The notes beneath the pieces were generated by a model. That model made no database searches. It was given only the letters and a program-made list of their open reading frames with translations, and was not told the origin of the DNA. A program made the translations under genes and the position numbers. Shown one piece after another: positions 15,536 through 25,392 of a DNA stretch of 64,000 bases (within the stretch, counting starts at the first letter, position 1; each line of letters starts with the position of its first letter). Where the stretch lies: assembly GCA_027624035.1 (NCBI GenBank), contig JAQBUI010000012.1:17274-81273 (forward strand), given 5' to 3'. Source of the stretch: Pseudomonadota bacterium. GTDB taxonomy: Bacteria; Pseudomonadota; Gammaproteobacteria; Pseudomonadales; Azotimanducaceae.

Positions 15536-16657
15536 ATGGACGCGCCAACACTGAACATCGAGCAAAAACGTACCTTGTATCGGGATGGCTACATCGTGGT
15601 CAAGAACGCCGTATCACAGGAGCTTGTTCAGAAAGCACTTGATCGAATCAAGGGTGCCCGCAAGGGTGAAAGCCTGTGGAACGACGCCACCATGACGGAC
15701 CTGGTCAACGCCTCTACCATCACGCCCATCCTGCATGACGTCATGGGTCAATTCGACCCGCCGACCCACTGCCAGATCGGCGTTCGCAAACGCAGCGACC
15801 CGGGCGAGCACTTCAACAACCTTGGCTATCGCGAAAAAGACCAGCCCTATTACGGCGCCGAGTCCCATGTAGATGGCAGCATGACCATCGCAGTCCCCCA
15901 ACAGGTTCAGGAAGGGTCCCCGGATGAAATCTACCGCCGCTATATTGCTTCCGGCCCCAAAGGGGACCTTGGCCGTAGCCCGGAAGTCATCGGGCATAAC
16001 ATGGTACCCATGTTTGAGGACCCCGCAATGACGCTGGGGCTCGGCAGCTTCACCGCATTCGTCTTCGTTTGCCTGAACGATCAGATGCGCGAGGGTTGCG
16101 GCCAGACCGCGCTGCTGCCGGGCGCACATCATGTGGTCGAGCGTTTCTTCCGACAGCAATATGAGGAGAACGGCTGCGTCGGTGTCGAAGGGCCGGGCTG
16201 GCCTCGTCTGAATCACGACGTGCCCAACCGGTGTGGACTGGTTTACCTTCCCGAAGCGGTCCGGAACGAGTTCATCGACGACACGTCGGAATCAACCCCC
16301 GATGGCAAGAGGTGGCCACGGCCAACCCAGATCCTGATGGAACCGGGGGATGCCTGCATCACGGTCTATCAGATCCCGCACTCCGGGACCCGCAACCAGC
16401 ATGGCACAGAGTCCAGAAAGACCATCATCTTCCGCATCCGCAACAAGAAGCGTCAGCCCGACATCATCGTCAACGGGGTCAGTGACCACCCTGACCGTGG
16501 CCAGATGGGCGAATGGCTGGAGTTCGAAGAGGGTAATGATCCCTGGGAGCGATCCAAGCAGGCCATGTGCAACCAATGGGATGAGTGGGAAGGTATGGCA
16601 GACGTGGTAGCCGAAGCCGAGCCAGGCACACCAGCCCGGCCCTCCGCCACAGGCTGA
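15536..16657 (+). CDS. Phytanoyl-CoA dioxygenase (PhyH) family protein
   Basis: A 373-residue Fe(II)/2-oxoglutarate oxygenase-type protein. The facial triad is visible: H-x-D at His111/Asp113 (AESHVDGS) and a distal His near residue 282 (IPHSGTRNQHG), with the 2-oxoglutarate arginine in the RKTIIFRIRN strand. The N-terminal LYRDGYIVVKNAVSQE block is typical of PhyH. AACGAGGGGGGACACC gives a good ribosome site before the ATG at 15536. It is divergent from the kinase operon. Substrates of bacterial PhyH proteins are diverse (fatty acyl-CoA, phosphonates, ectoine, secondary metabolites), so none is assigned. Confidence 0.82.
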   Translation: MDAPTLNIEQKRTLYRDGYIVVKNAVSQELVQKALDRIKGARKGESLWNDATMTDLVNASTITPILHDVMGQFDPPTHCQIGVRKRSDPGEHFNNLGYREKDQPYYGAESHVDGSMTIAVPQQVQEGSPDEIYRRYIASGPKGDLGRSPEVIGHNMVPMFEDPAMTLGLGSFTAFVFVCLNDQMREGCGQTALLPGAHHVVERFFRQQYEENGCVGVEGPGWPRLNHDVPNRCGLVYLPEAVRNEFIDDTSESTPDGKRWPRPTQILMEPGDACITVYQIPHSGTRNQHGTESRKTIIFRIRNKKRQPDIIVNGVSDHPDRGQMGEWLEFEEGNDPWERSKQAMCNQWDEWEGMADVVAEAEPGTPARPSATG

Positions 16658-16672
16658 GGCAACCGGGCCGGG

Positions 16673-17662
16673 TCAGCTGGACTGTCCCATTGCCGTCATC
16701 AGCAGCGCTGCATTGTAGGCAACATATGCCCCGAGCAGCAGCGAGGCATCGGTGCGACTGATCCGGCCGCTGTCGGGCCCACGATACGCGTATCCCATGA
16801 AGAACATGGCGAGGGTCATCGCCACCAGAATGGGAAAGTCGCGTGCGATGATATCGTGCTCGATTGCCGTCGGGGCGATCACGCCGGTGATCCCGATCAC
16901 AATCGAACTGTTGAACATGTTCGACCCGATGACGTTGCCAATCGCGAGCGCATGTTCATTCTTGCGTACCGCCGCGATGGACGATGCGAGTTCAGGCAGG
17001 GACGTGCCCACCGCGACAATGGTGAGCCCGATGATCAGGTCGCTGACCCCAAGACGGGTAGCAATCTCCACTCCGCCCCACACCAGCATCCGTGAACTGA
17101 GTATCAGTACGACAAGACCACCTATCAGGTAGACAACTGAGCGTGTGGTACTGAGTGCATTTCTGGCCTTCAGGTCCTGTTCTACCATGTCGCCCAGGTC
17201 GTCCGACTGGGTTTCCCTGCCCTGTTGAATCGACCAGCCCATGATCACCATGAACATGGCAATCAGTATCCAGCCATCGGTGGACGAGAGGAAAGCGTCA
17301 GGCAGAATCAGCAACGCAAGGATCGTGGTCAGCGCGTTCAGCAGAGGCAGTTCCCTGAGCAGCACGGAAGAACTGACTGCAATCGGACTCACCATCGCCG
17401 TGACGCCAAGGATCAATGCAATGTTAGTGATGTTCGAGCCAAAGGCATTACCAAGTGCCAGCCCGGGGTTACCTTCCGACGCGGCCAGACCGGAAATCAG
17501 CATCTCCGGCGCGGAGCTGCCGAAACCGATGATCAGCATGCCGATCAGCAGCGGTGAGAGCCCAAGTTTACCCGCCAGTGCGGACGCACCATCGACGAAC
17601 TTGTCTGCGCTGATCAGCAGTAGCACGATTCCTGCGATCAAGGCTGTGATGGCTGCGAGCAT
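16673..17662 (-). CDS. Calcium/sodium antiporter (CaCA family, YrbG-like)
   Basis: An integral membrane exchanger with two homologous halves of five helices. The two alpha repeats are clear: GFGSSAPEMLISGLAA with NAFGSNITNIALILG, and AVGTSLPELASSIAA with NVIGSNMFNSSIVIG, including the G-S-(A/L)-P-E acidic residues that bind cations. I start it at the ATG at 17662, right at the first helix; the open frame reaches 17812 but its first 50 codons are proline- and arginine-rich and unlike the family. No strong ribosome site is seen. About 329 residues, normal for the family. It sets cytoplasmic Ca2+ against a Na+ gradient. Confidence 0.85.
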   Translation of the reverse strand: MLAAITALIAGIVLLLISADKFVDGASALAGKLGLSPLLIGMLIIGFGSSAPEMLISGLAASEGNPGLALGNAFGSNITNIALILGVTAMVSPIAVSSSVLLRELPLLNALTTILALLILPDAFLSSTDGWILIAMFMVIMGWSIQQGRETQSDDLGDMVEQDLKARNALSTTRSVVYLIGGLVVLILSSRMLVWGGVEIATRLGVSDLIIGLTIVAVGTSLPELASSIAAVRKNEHALAIGNVIGSNMFNSSIVIGITGVIAPTAIEHDIIARDFPILVAMTLAMFFMGYAYRGPDSGRISRTDASLLLGAYVAYNAALLMTAMGQSS

Positions 17663-17850
17663 GGGCCAAATATAATCTGTTTGCCGTACGGTGAACACTT
17701 TGGCCAACCATGGTGCCCCGCGTCCGGCACGCCATCGTGGTACTGGCCAATCGCCCTGACCGCACCGTGTGGGCCGGAGCCTGATGAAGGCTGACCGAAC
17801 TTCCTGGCCCATTATTGAGTAAACTGGTCGCCTTTTGCCGGGAGGGCAAC

Positions 17851-19047
17851 ATGTTTCACCTGCTACGCGGACTCCGCATCATCGACCTGACCACCGTGGC
17901 CCTCGGGCCCTATGCCACGCAGATTCTCGGGGACTTCGGGGCCGATGTCATCAAGGTGGAGTCCAGCGACGGCGACATCTTCAGGGCACCGCGGCCGGGC
18001 CCCCGGGCAGACCTGGGTGCCGGCTTCATGAACTACAATCGCAACAAGCGTTCCATTGTGCTGAACCTGAAACTGCCCGCAGGACAGGACGTTCTGAAGC
18101 GGCTGGTGCGTGATGCGGACGTACTCGTGCACAACATGCGAAGTCATTCGGCAGCTCGCCTGGGCGCTTCCTATGAGCAGATGAAGGCCATCAACCCAAC
18201 GCTCGTGTACTGCTATTCCCCCGGGTTTGGCGGCCGTGGCCCCGATGCCGACGCGCCCGCGTACGATGACATCATTCAGGCGAGGTCCGGCCTCGCCGCG
18301 CTGAACGCCGATTCCGACGGAGTGCCCCAGTTTGTACGCACCATCGCCTGTGACAAGGTGGTGGGCCTGCATCTGGCACTGGCCGTAATGGGCGGGGTCA
18401 TCTCAAGAGAACGGAATGGCGAGGGCTCATGCATCGAGGCACCCATGCTCGAATCCATGGTGTCATTTCTGATGTCGGAGCATCTCGCCGGCCACACGCT
18501 CATTCCTCCCGTGGGAGACCTCGGCTACGACCGGCTCATGACCAGGAACAGGAGACCGTTCCGGACCCGGGACGGTTACCTCGCAATTCTGCCCTACTCC
18601 ACCAAACACTGGATCCGATTCTTCACTGTCTGCGGCCGGGAAGACTGGGCGAACTCGGAGATAGTGACCAATGCCTCCATGCGCAGTGAACATATTGACG
18701 AATTGTACGGTCGTATCGCCGAGGCGGCCCTGACCCGAACCACCGCCGAGTGGCAGCAGATTCTTGCAGACCAGGACATTCCTGCCGCGCCGGTGAGTTC
18801 CCTGTCAGACCTCTTCAGCGATGCCCATCTCACGGCGACGGACATGTTTCGGGAGGTAAACGATGAGAAGGTTGGCCAGATCCGCGAGATCCGTTCCCCC
18901 TTTGAGGTCGACGGCAAGCTCGCTCATCAGGACCAACCGGGAACCGTCGCCCCGGGTTTGGGAGAGCACACGGACGAGGTCCTGACCGAAGCAGGCTACC
19001 AGGCCTCCGAAATCAAATCGCTCCGGGAAGCCGGAGCCATCGGCTGA
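17851..19047 (+). CDS. CaiB/BaiF CoA transferase family protein
   Basis: A complete family III CoA transferase of 398 residues. It begins MFHLLRGLRIIDLTTVALGP after a GGGAGGGCAAC ribosome site, which decides the ATG at 17851 over upstream starts. Family blocks: GDFGADVIKVES, FMNYNRNKRSIVL, DVLVHNMRS, and FGGRGPDADAPAYDD(I/I)QARSGLA with an Asp in the position of the catalytic aspartate. The C-terminal block APVSSLSDLFSDAHL is also typical. Such enzymes activate carnitine, succinyl/benzylsuccinyl, oxalate/formyl or bile acid derivatives; the substrate cannot be told here. Its neighbours are PhyH-type oxygenases, consistent with acyl-CoA catabolism. Confidence 0.85.
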   Translation: MFHLLRGLRIIDLTTVALGPYATQILGDFGADVIKVESSDGDIFRAPRPGPRADLGAGFMNYNRNKRSIVLNLKLPAGQDVLKRLVRDADVLVHNMRSHSAARLGASYEQMKAINPTLVYCYSPGFGGRGPDADAPAYDDIIQARSGLAALNADSDGVPQFVRTIACDKVVGLHLALAVMGGVISRERNGEGSCIEAPMLESMVSFLMSEHLAGHTLIPPVGDLGYDRLMTRNRRPFRTRDGYLAILPYSTKHWIRFFTVCGREDWANSEIVTNASMRSEHIDELYGRIAEAALTRTTAEWQQILADQDIPAAPVSSLSDLFSDAHLTATDMFREVNDEKVGQIREIRSPFEVDGKLAHQDQPGTVAPGLGEHTDEVLTEAGYQASEIKSLREAGAIG

Positions 19048-19082
19048 AAACCCAAAGGTACACCGGCTCGCTCGCGAACCAT

Positions 19083-20243
19083 TCAGATCGACAGATCCTT
19101 CAGGTTGTAGTTGCGAATCACCCGCTCATAGGTCTCATCGGAGAATCGAAAGTCCTCCTCAAGGCCGGCAAACGGGGCGTAGTGATACCGGGGTTCGTCC
19201 GGATAGTATTGCGCCCTGGCGTCAATGGCGACGGCGATGACGCTGGACCGGTCAAATAGTCGCTGCTCATCGTAGATATCCGTACCCTTCTGGCCAAGGA
19301 CACCCCGGGCGCCCAGAACCGATTTGCGACGATGGAAGCCGAAGGTCATGGACACCCGCAGGTCCGGAGAGGTATTGGCAAACGAGCAATGCAGGATCTG
19401 ACGATTGGCGATCGTCACATCACCTGCCGCACAAATCAGGGGCACCGCACCCGGCAGCTGATCAGACCCGCCATTGGCTGCCACCATGGCGCGAATGTCG
19501 ACCCGACCCTTCTTGTGGGAACCCGGCATCACCCAGAGGCAGTTAGCGACCGTGGCCGGATAGAGCTGAACCTGAAAATTAAAGCCATGGATGCCTTCAT
19601 CCCAGTCCGGGGAGTCCCAGTGCGTTACACCATCCTGATGCCAGGAGACTGAACCGCCCAGACCGGGTTGCTTGACAAATGTCGCGTCGTTGAACGGGAC
19701 AAAATCGGCCCCGTTGATCGCCTCGGCGACGCGCAGCAGCAGTGGGTGGCCATACAGGCGCAGTCCGGATTTCATGGTCTGGCACATCCCGCCAATCAAA
19801 TGCACCACCTCACGCGGCGCGTCCTCCTCCGGGACGGGCTGGGTCATCCTGGTTGGATGACGCCCCCCCAGCAGATCCGTGCCACCCCATGGGTCCGATA
19901 ATGGTTTGATAAGGCTGTAGGGGCTGCGCGCAAACTCCTGCCCGAATGCCGGGCGTCCCTTCGCATCAACCGTGGATTCCTGGTCAACCGGCGCATGCTC
20001 GAGCAGGTAGTCGGTCTCGGCCCGAAGTTCTGCAATCTCGGCGGCATCGATCACACCCTCAAAGACATAGAAGCCGTGCTTCCAATAGGCCTCCAGAATG
20101 TCCGGTGCCAGCTTGCCATCAGCGTCGAGCCGGAGCGGTCCGCGATTGCCGATTTCAAGGGCCCGTTGCCGCCCGCTTTCGAAGTAATCCGCCATCATGC
20201 TGGCGTGTTCCGTTGCAGATGGTATTTTGACCATTTCGGACAT
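19083..20243 (-). CDS. Phytanoyl-CoA dioxygenase (PhyH) family protein
   Basis: A 386-residue PhyH protein. The ATG at 20243 is chosen for the AGGAGGGTCAGA ribosome site before it. The iron site is H-x-D at His202/Asp204 (SWHQDGVTHWD) with a distal His in NRQILHCSFANTSPDLR and an Arg in the DLRVSMTFGFHRR strand. The N-terminal LEAYWKHGFYVFEGVIDAAEI is a typical PhyH opening. The gene is convergent with the CoA transferase (35 bases between the stops). Substrate unknown. Confidence 0.82.
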   Translation of the reverse strand: MSEMVKIPSATEHASMMADYFESGRQRALEIGNRGPLRLDADGKLAPDILEAYWKHGFYVFEGVIDAAEIAELRAETDYLLEHAPVDQESTVDAKGRPAFGQEFARSPYSLIKPLSDPWGGTDLLGGRHPTRMTQPVPEEDAPREVVHLIGGMCQTMKSGLRLYGHPLLLRVAEAINGADFVPFNDATFVKQPGLGGSVSWHQDGVTHWDSPDWDEGIHGFNFQVQLYPATVANCLWVMPGSHKKGRVDIRAMVAANGGSDQLPGAVPLICAAGDVTIANRQILHCSFANTSPDLRVSMTFGFHRRKSVLGARGVLGQKGTDIYDEQRLFDRSSVIAVAIDARAQYYPDEPRYHYAPFAGLEEDFRFSDETYERVIRNYNLKDLSI

Positions 20244-20492
20244 TCTGACCCTCCTGACCTGGTCCCGGGGAACTGCCCCGGATCGCTCGATACGTCCCAA
20301 TTCCTGCTCCAGTATACCAACCGCAGGGCCGCCAGGCATCGACCGATCAGGCAATGTAGTTGAAATGGCTAAGCAACTGCCCCTGTCCCTGACGACACGA
20401 CGCTATTGCAGGAATCCTTGGGCCTCCATAGGGCCATGGCCTGCCGGAATGATCTGTGAGATGCTGCACTCCCTGTTGTTCTTTGGCCGCCC

Positions 20493-22187
20493 ATGTTTCA
20501 ACTCCCTCTGCTCCGAAGCACCGTCTGGATGATATCTGTCGTAACGGCCGTGATGGCCTCAACCGCAAGCGGTGAACTCCCACGGAAGACTGCGATCGAC
20601 GACTATATCAGCCAGCCGGACGACAGCTATCGATGGGAGGTGATCAACACAGGTTCCGTTGACGGCGTCCGGTCCGTCGTAGTCGATTTCGTGTCCCAGA
20701 CCTGGCGCACGGACGAGGAGGTGAACCAGCCGCAATGGCAGCACTGGCTGACCCTGGCCATCCCGGAGAACGCCGATGCAACTGACGTGGGGCTGCTGTT
20801 CATCGGCGGTGGCAGCAACGGACGTGAACCGCCTGGCGAGGCCAGTGCGCGCTCGGTCGCCATGGCGAAGGCGACCGGCTCTATCGTGGCGGAACTTCGA
20901 ATGGTCCCCAACCAACCTCTGATCTTCCATGGCGACGGCATCAAGCGCACGGAAGATGACCTGATCGGCTATACCTGGGACCGGTTTCTGGAGTCAGGTG
21001 ATTCAACCTGGCTGGCCAGGAACCCCATGGTGAAGAGCGCAGTTCGGGCCATGGATACATTGACCGCTGTGGCAGCACTGGACCGGTTCGGCAACCGCAC
21101 TGTGTCGAGATTCGTCGTCGCCGGCGGATCAAAGCGGGGCTGGACCACGTGGCTCACAGGGGCCATGGATGATCGAGTGATCGGGATCGTTCCCATCGTG
21201 ATCGACGTGGTCAACGCTGACCCTTCCATGCGCCAGCACTTTGCCGCCTATGGGTTCTGGGCGCCGTCTGTCGGCAACTATGTCGACCACAACATCATGC
21301 AGCGCCTGAATCATCCCCGCCTGAGACAGGCTTACGAACTGGTAGATCCCTATTACTATCGCCACCGGCTGACCATGCCGAAGCTGATTCTGAATGCGGC
21401 CGGCGATCAGTTTTTTCTGCCAGACTCATCTCACTTCTACTGGGATGAATTGAGGGGCGAGAATTATCTGCGATACGTCGCCAACGGAGACCATGGCCTG
21501 GATGATACGGATGCACTCGAGAGTCTCATCGCCTTCTTCTCACTCATCCGGAACAACCAAAAGCCCCCTCAGTTCAACTGGACCCGGTCAGCCGATGGCG
21601 AACTCCTGGTGATGGCAGCCGATGAGCCACAAAAGGCGCTGCTGTGGCAGGCGACCAATCCCCGGGCCCGGGACTTTCGGGTTGAAACCATCGGCCGTGC
21701 CTATACCAGCACCCCGATTGCTCCGGATCGCGATGGCCTGTTCCGTATGAAGCTGGCCCCGCCGCCCTCGGGGTGGACCGCATACTTTGTGGAGCTTCAA
21801 TACGATGTTCAAGACGGTGCAGGCGCCACGGTGCCACTCAAGCTCACAACCGATGTCACCGTGACGCCAGATGCACTGCCCTTTGCCAACAAACGCCCTG
21901 ACCTGCCGGCCTCGGTGACCCTGATCTGTACCGCCGCGGACCGGGAACACGCGACACGGATTGTTGATGCCGTCTCCGATGCGCTACACGATGCGCAGTT
22001 CATCGCCGATGAGCTGCGCAGTCACATTGATGGCCCTAAGCTATACCTCAACTGGACACCTGCCCAGAGCATCTACAAAGGTCCGCCTGATGTGCAGGCA
22101 TTTCTGGCCAAACAGGAATGCGAGGACTTCCAGTACCAGCTTGAGTCAGGTCCCGGTATGACGCTGCCGCCCGTCTCGACACGATAA
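20493..22187 (+). CDS. PhoPQ-activated pathogenicity-related (PqaA-type) secreted protein
   Basis: A 564-residue exported protein with a signal peptide (about residues 1-27, ending ASTASG). It matches the PqaA family: MVPNQPLIF, DDLIGYTWDRFL and the central AGGSKRGWTTWL, which looks like an alpha/beta-hydrolase nucleophile elbow (G-G-S-K-R-G), followed by DRVIGIVPIVIDVVN. PqaA proteins are PhoP-regulated in Salmonella and linked to antimicrobial peptide resistance, but their enzymatic activity is unsettled. The family's usual length is about 450-500; the extra C-terminal 90 residues end in a cysteine-containing tail of unknown role. Confidence 0.8.
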   Translation: MFQLPLLRSTVWMISVVTAVMASTASGELPRKTAIDDYISQPDDSYRWEVINTGSVDGVRSVVVDFVSQTWRTDEEVNQPQWQHWLTLAIPENADATDVGLLFIGGGSNGREPPGEASARSVAMAKATGSIVAELRMVPNQPLIFHGDGIKRTEDDLIGYTWDRFLESGDSTWLARNPMVKSAVRAMDTLTAVAALDRFGNRTVSRFVVAGGSKRGWTTWLTGAMDDRVIGIVPIVIDVVNADPSMRQHFAAYGFWAPSVGNYVDHNIMQRLNHPRLRQAYELVDPYYYRHRLTMPKLILNAAGDQFFLPDSSHFYWDELRGENYLRYVANGDHGLDDTDALESLIAFFSLIRNNQKPPQFNWTRSADGELLVMAADEPQKALLWQATNPRARDFRVETIGRAYTSTPIAPDRDGLFRMKLAPPPSGWTAYFVELQYDVQDGAGATVPLKLTTDVTVTPDALPFANKRPDLPASVTLICTAADREHATRIVDAVSDALHDAQFIADELRSHIDGPKLYLNWTPAQSIYKGPPDVQAFLAKQECEDFQYQLESGPGMTLPPVSTR

Positions 22188-22270
22188 TGCTCTCAAAATG
22201 GCCCCTGCCAGACGTCATGGCAAGTGTCACTTCCCTGCGATAGTATTCGCCCCGCCTGAAGGGGAGTCAT

Positions 22271-24412
22271 GTGAAACTGTTGGTCCGAACGATCGTCGCG
22301 TTGTTGTGTGCTGTGTCTGTGGAAGTCACCCTTGCCTCTCCGCAGGCGCGAGCCACGCGCCTGGGGGTCTCTCCCACACTGGATGGTGAAGTGCTCACCG
22401 ACCACGCCTGGTCTCAGCTGACCCCTATCACCGCATTCACCCAGCAACGACCTGGCGAGGGCATGCCGGCCTCGAAACGAACAGAAGTCTATGTCGGCTT
22501 CATGGACGATGCGCTTTTCGTTGGTGTCGTCTGCTACGACGAAACTCCTTCACTGATCACCGTGACCAACCAGAATCGAGACGCGAGCCTCAACGACACC
22601 GACAGTTTTCGTATGGTCATTGACGCTTTCCAGTCGGGTCAGCACGGGCTGATCTTCGGTACCAACCCGACCGGGCTGGAATACGATGGCCAGGTATCCA
22701 ATGAGACTGGCAGCCGCTTTGGCAATGGTGGCTTCGATCTGAACTGGGATACCACCTGGCAGGCAGAGGCCGCCATCGGGGCCCACGGCTGGAGCGCGGA
22801 AATGCGCATTCCCTTCTCGTCGCTGCGGTACCCGGCCGGGGACATTCAGCAATGGGGGTTCAACTTCGAACGCACGATCCGCCGAAGCAATGAAGTCACA
22901 CACTGGGCCCCCCTGCCAAGGCAATACGCCATGAACCGGGTTTCCCTCGCTGGCGCCATCACCGGGATCGAGGTACCTCCACAGCGCAACTTCATCGTGA
23001 CGCCCTATGCCCTTTCGCGTCAGGCCAGGGGCGGCAATGCGACACGAGACAAGGACACCGAATTCGGGCTGGACGCCAAGTATTCCATCACGCCCAGCCT
23101 TACCCTTGACGCCACCATCAATACGGATTTCGCGCAGGTTGAGGTCGACAGTCAGCAGGTTAACCTGAACCGGTTCAGCCTGTTCTTTCCGGAAAAGCGC
23201 CCCTTCTTCCAGGAGAATTCAAGCCAGTTCAGGGTCGGCGCGAGTGGGGTCGAACTGTTCTTCTCCCGCCGAATCGGCATCGGCCCGGGAGGGGTACCGC
23301 TACCCATCGCTGGTGGCCTGCGCCTGTCTGGCAAAGCCGGCCCATCCACCAACGTCGGATTGCTTGCGATGCGTTCCAAAGCAGTACCTGGCATCGCGCC
23401 GGAAAACGATTTTGCAGTGGTGCGGTTACGACAGGAACTGTCCGGCCGGTCTGCCGTCGGGATGCTGTTTGTCGGCCGGGACGGTGGCGGCAGCGACAAT
23501 CAAACCTGGGCCGTGGACGGGAGGTGGGGGGTCGGAGAAAAAGTGACCCTGGCCGGTTTGGTCGCCAAAACCAGCACGCCTGGAATCACGGACGATGATC
23601 ACGCCTACAACCTGCATGCGGCCTACGACACCAAGACCTGGTCGTTCAATACCACCCTGACGGAAGTCGGTAACGGCTTCAATCCGGAAGTAGGGTTTCT
23701 CTCAAGAAAGAACTTCAGGCGCCTGGACGTGTTCGGGCTCCGTAGCATCCGGGCAGCGGAGTCGAGTGCCATCCTCGAGTATAAACCCCATGCAAGCTAC
23801 ACCGGCTACTGGGATTTCGATGGCTTCTACGAAACCGGCCGCTGGCATTTCGACAGTTCCATCGAGTGGAAGAACGGCGGCGAACTGCACACAGCCGTGA
23901 ACCTCAACCACGAAGGCGTGAAGGCACCTTTTGAAATTTCCTCCGGCGTGTTTGTGGCAGCGGACAGCTATGACGAGACCGAATTGTCCGTGTTTGCCTC
24001 CACTGACCGGAGCGCCGCCATTCGAACCGGCTTCGGACTGAACGCAGGCGGTTTTTTCGGTGGCGAGCGGCTGGGGCTGTCTCCCTACGTCGCGTACCGG
24101 CCGAACGAAGCATTTGAGGCCTCTGTCTCCTGGAATTACAACGACATCCGATTGCCGGGCGGGGATTTCGATGTCGGGCTCACGAACGTTCGGATCAGCT
24201 ATTCCTTTTCGTCCAGAATGTCCTTTGCGGCACTGCTCCAGCACAACGACAGAGACCAGGTGCTCGCCACCAATCTGCGCTTCTCCTGGCTCCAGGACGC
24301 CAATACCGGGCTCCACATCGTCTACAACGAGACTGACGATGACATCAACGCGCCGGGCAGACCCCGCCGTGAATTCATCATCAAGTACAGCCATCAACTC
24401 AGCGTCTATTGA
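22271..24412 (+). CDS. DUF5916 outer-membrane protein with CBM9-like N-terminal domain
   Basis: A 713-residue exported protein, signal peptide about residues 1-23. Residues 30-220 form a CBM9-like/DOMON-type beta sandwich (DGEVLTDHAWSQL, then VYVGFMDDALFVGV and the NDTDSFRMVID block). The rest matches DUF5916, a TonB-receptor-like beta barrel: FSLFFPEKRPFFQENS is diagnostic, and the end is rich in alternating aromatic strands and closes in ...YSHQLSVY, a typical barrel C-terminus. The start is a GTG at 22271 after AAGGGGAGTCAT; the overlapping ATG at 22269 runs into TGA at once. The role is unknown; it follows the PqaA-type gene by 83 bases and may be co-transcribed. Confidence 0.82.
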   Translation: MKLLVRTIVALLCAVSVEVTLASPQARATRLGVSPTLDGEVLTDHAWSQLTPITAFTQQRPGEGMPASKRTEVYVGFMDDALFVGVVCYDETPSLITVTNQNRDASLNDTDSFRMVIDAFQSGQHGLIFGTNPTGLEYDGQVSNETGSRFGNGGFDLNWDTTWQAEAAIGAHGWSAEMRIPFSSLRYPAGDIQQWGFNFERTIRRSNEVTHWAPLPRQYAMNRVSLAGAITGIEVPPQRNFIVTPYALSRQARGGNATRDKDTEFGLDAKYSITPSLTLDATINTDFAQVEVDSQQVNLNRFSLFFPEKRPFFQENSSQFRVGASGVELFFSRRIGIGPGGVPLPIAGGLRLSGKAGPSTNVGLLAMRSKAVPGIAPENDFAVVRLRQELSGRSAVGMLFVGRDGGGSDNQTWAVDGRWGVGEKVTLAGLVAKTSTPGITDDDHAYNLHAAYDTKTWSFNTTLTEVGNGFNPEVGFLSRKNFRRLDVFGLRSIRAAESSAILEYKPHASYTGYWDFDGFYETGRWHFDSSIEWKNGGELHTAVNLNHEGVKAPFEISSGVFVAADSYDETELSVFASTDRSAAIRTGFGLNAGGFFGGERLGLSPYVAYRPNEAFEASVSWNYNDIRLPGGDFDVGLTNVRISYSFSSRMSFAALLQHNDRDQVLATNLRFSWLQDANTGLHIVYNETDDDINAPGRPRREFIIKYSHQLSVY

Positions 24413-24456
24413 GGCATCTGCAGCGCTTGCAGCACTGCCCCAGGAGTGAATCCGGC

Positions 24457-25272
24457 TTACTCATCTCTTCGCCGGGGCCGACCGGGGCGCCCCTGATAGC
24501 GCGCATTGGGCGACTCGAGAATGGCCAGCTTGCGGTCATCCATGTCCGGGTACTGCCGGAATTCTTCGGGGTCGTAGAAATTCGCAGCCCAGCTTGTCCC
24601 ATGGGGCGAGAACTTGTAAAAGACGGTTGTGCGCGGCGCATCGACGGTCCAGGGCAATGTGCCGTGGGTGAGCGTCTCGGTAAAGACAATCGCGTCGCCC
24701 GGCTTTGCAGGCACTCGGGTCACGGATTCATGCACTCCTTTTGACAGGTCCCGCCAGCGACCGGGCAAGGACAGGTTGGCCTTGTGCGTACCGGGAATGC
24801 AGCCAAAGCCCCCACCGTTCGGATGGGTGTCATACAGCTCAAAAGCGACCGCGACCAGCCCATTGAAGAATCGTCCATCGTGGTAGCGGAAGAACTGACT
24901 GCCACCGGTGGCCTTCCAGTCACCATGTAACATGGCCCCTTTGAAACCTTTTCTGATGTGGGTGTGGACGTTGATGTGGTCGATACGAAACGTCGGCAGC
25001 GGCTCTCGCTCACCGGCACGACCCTGCCTTGCGGCGAGCAGCGGACCGTTGCCGATCATCTGCTCCAGAATTGGCGACAGCCCCGGCAGATCCAGAAGAT
25101 CGCGCCACGCCTCTCCCCAGTGCAGGGGGCCCTGCTGATCCGAGGCGTCATCCCACTGTTCCACGGGCTGACGCAGCGTCTCCTTCAGTGCCTGGATCTG
25201 TGCGTCGCTTACGACGTTCCGAACGACAATGTAGCCAAAAGTGTCAAACAGGAAACGCTGTTCCTCTGTCAT
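24457..25272 (-). CDS. Phytanoyl-CoA dioxygenase (PhyH) family protein
   Basis: A 271-residue PhyH protein, close to the minimal fold. It begins MTEEQRFLFDTFGYIVVRNV, the common PhyH start. The iron site is H-x-D in AMLHGDWKATGG, a distal His in ETLTHGTLPW, and an Arg in DAPRTTVFYKFSPHG. GCIPGTHK is the usual P-G-T/S-H-K block. It lies tail-to-tail with the DUF5916 gene and is divergent from purU. The C-terminus is arginine-rich (GRPGRPRRRDE). Confidence 0.82.
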   Translation of the reverse strand: MTEEQRFLFDTFGYIVVRNVVSDAQIQALKETLRQPVEQWDDASDQQGPLHWGEAWRDLLDLPGLSPILEQMIGNGPLLAARQGRAGEREPLPTFRIDHINVHTHIRKGFKGAMLHGDWKATGGSQFFRYHDGRFFNGLVAVAFELYDTHPNGGGFGCIPGTHKANLSLPGRWRDLSKGVHESVTRVPAKPGDAIVFTETLTHGTLPWTVDAPRTTVFYKFSPHGTSWAANFYDPEEFRQYPDMDDRKLAILESPNARYQGRPGRPRRRDE

Positions 25273-25392
25273 GGTGCCAATCTCCCAACCTTGTTGTGCC
25301 TCATTGTTTCCTCTGTCTCCGCCGAAGGCGCTCTGACATAATACGCGACCCGGTGACAGGCGACACCGATCAAGTCAATCTGGAGTTAGCGC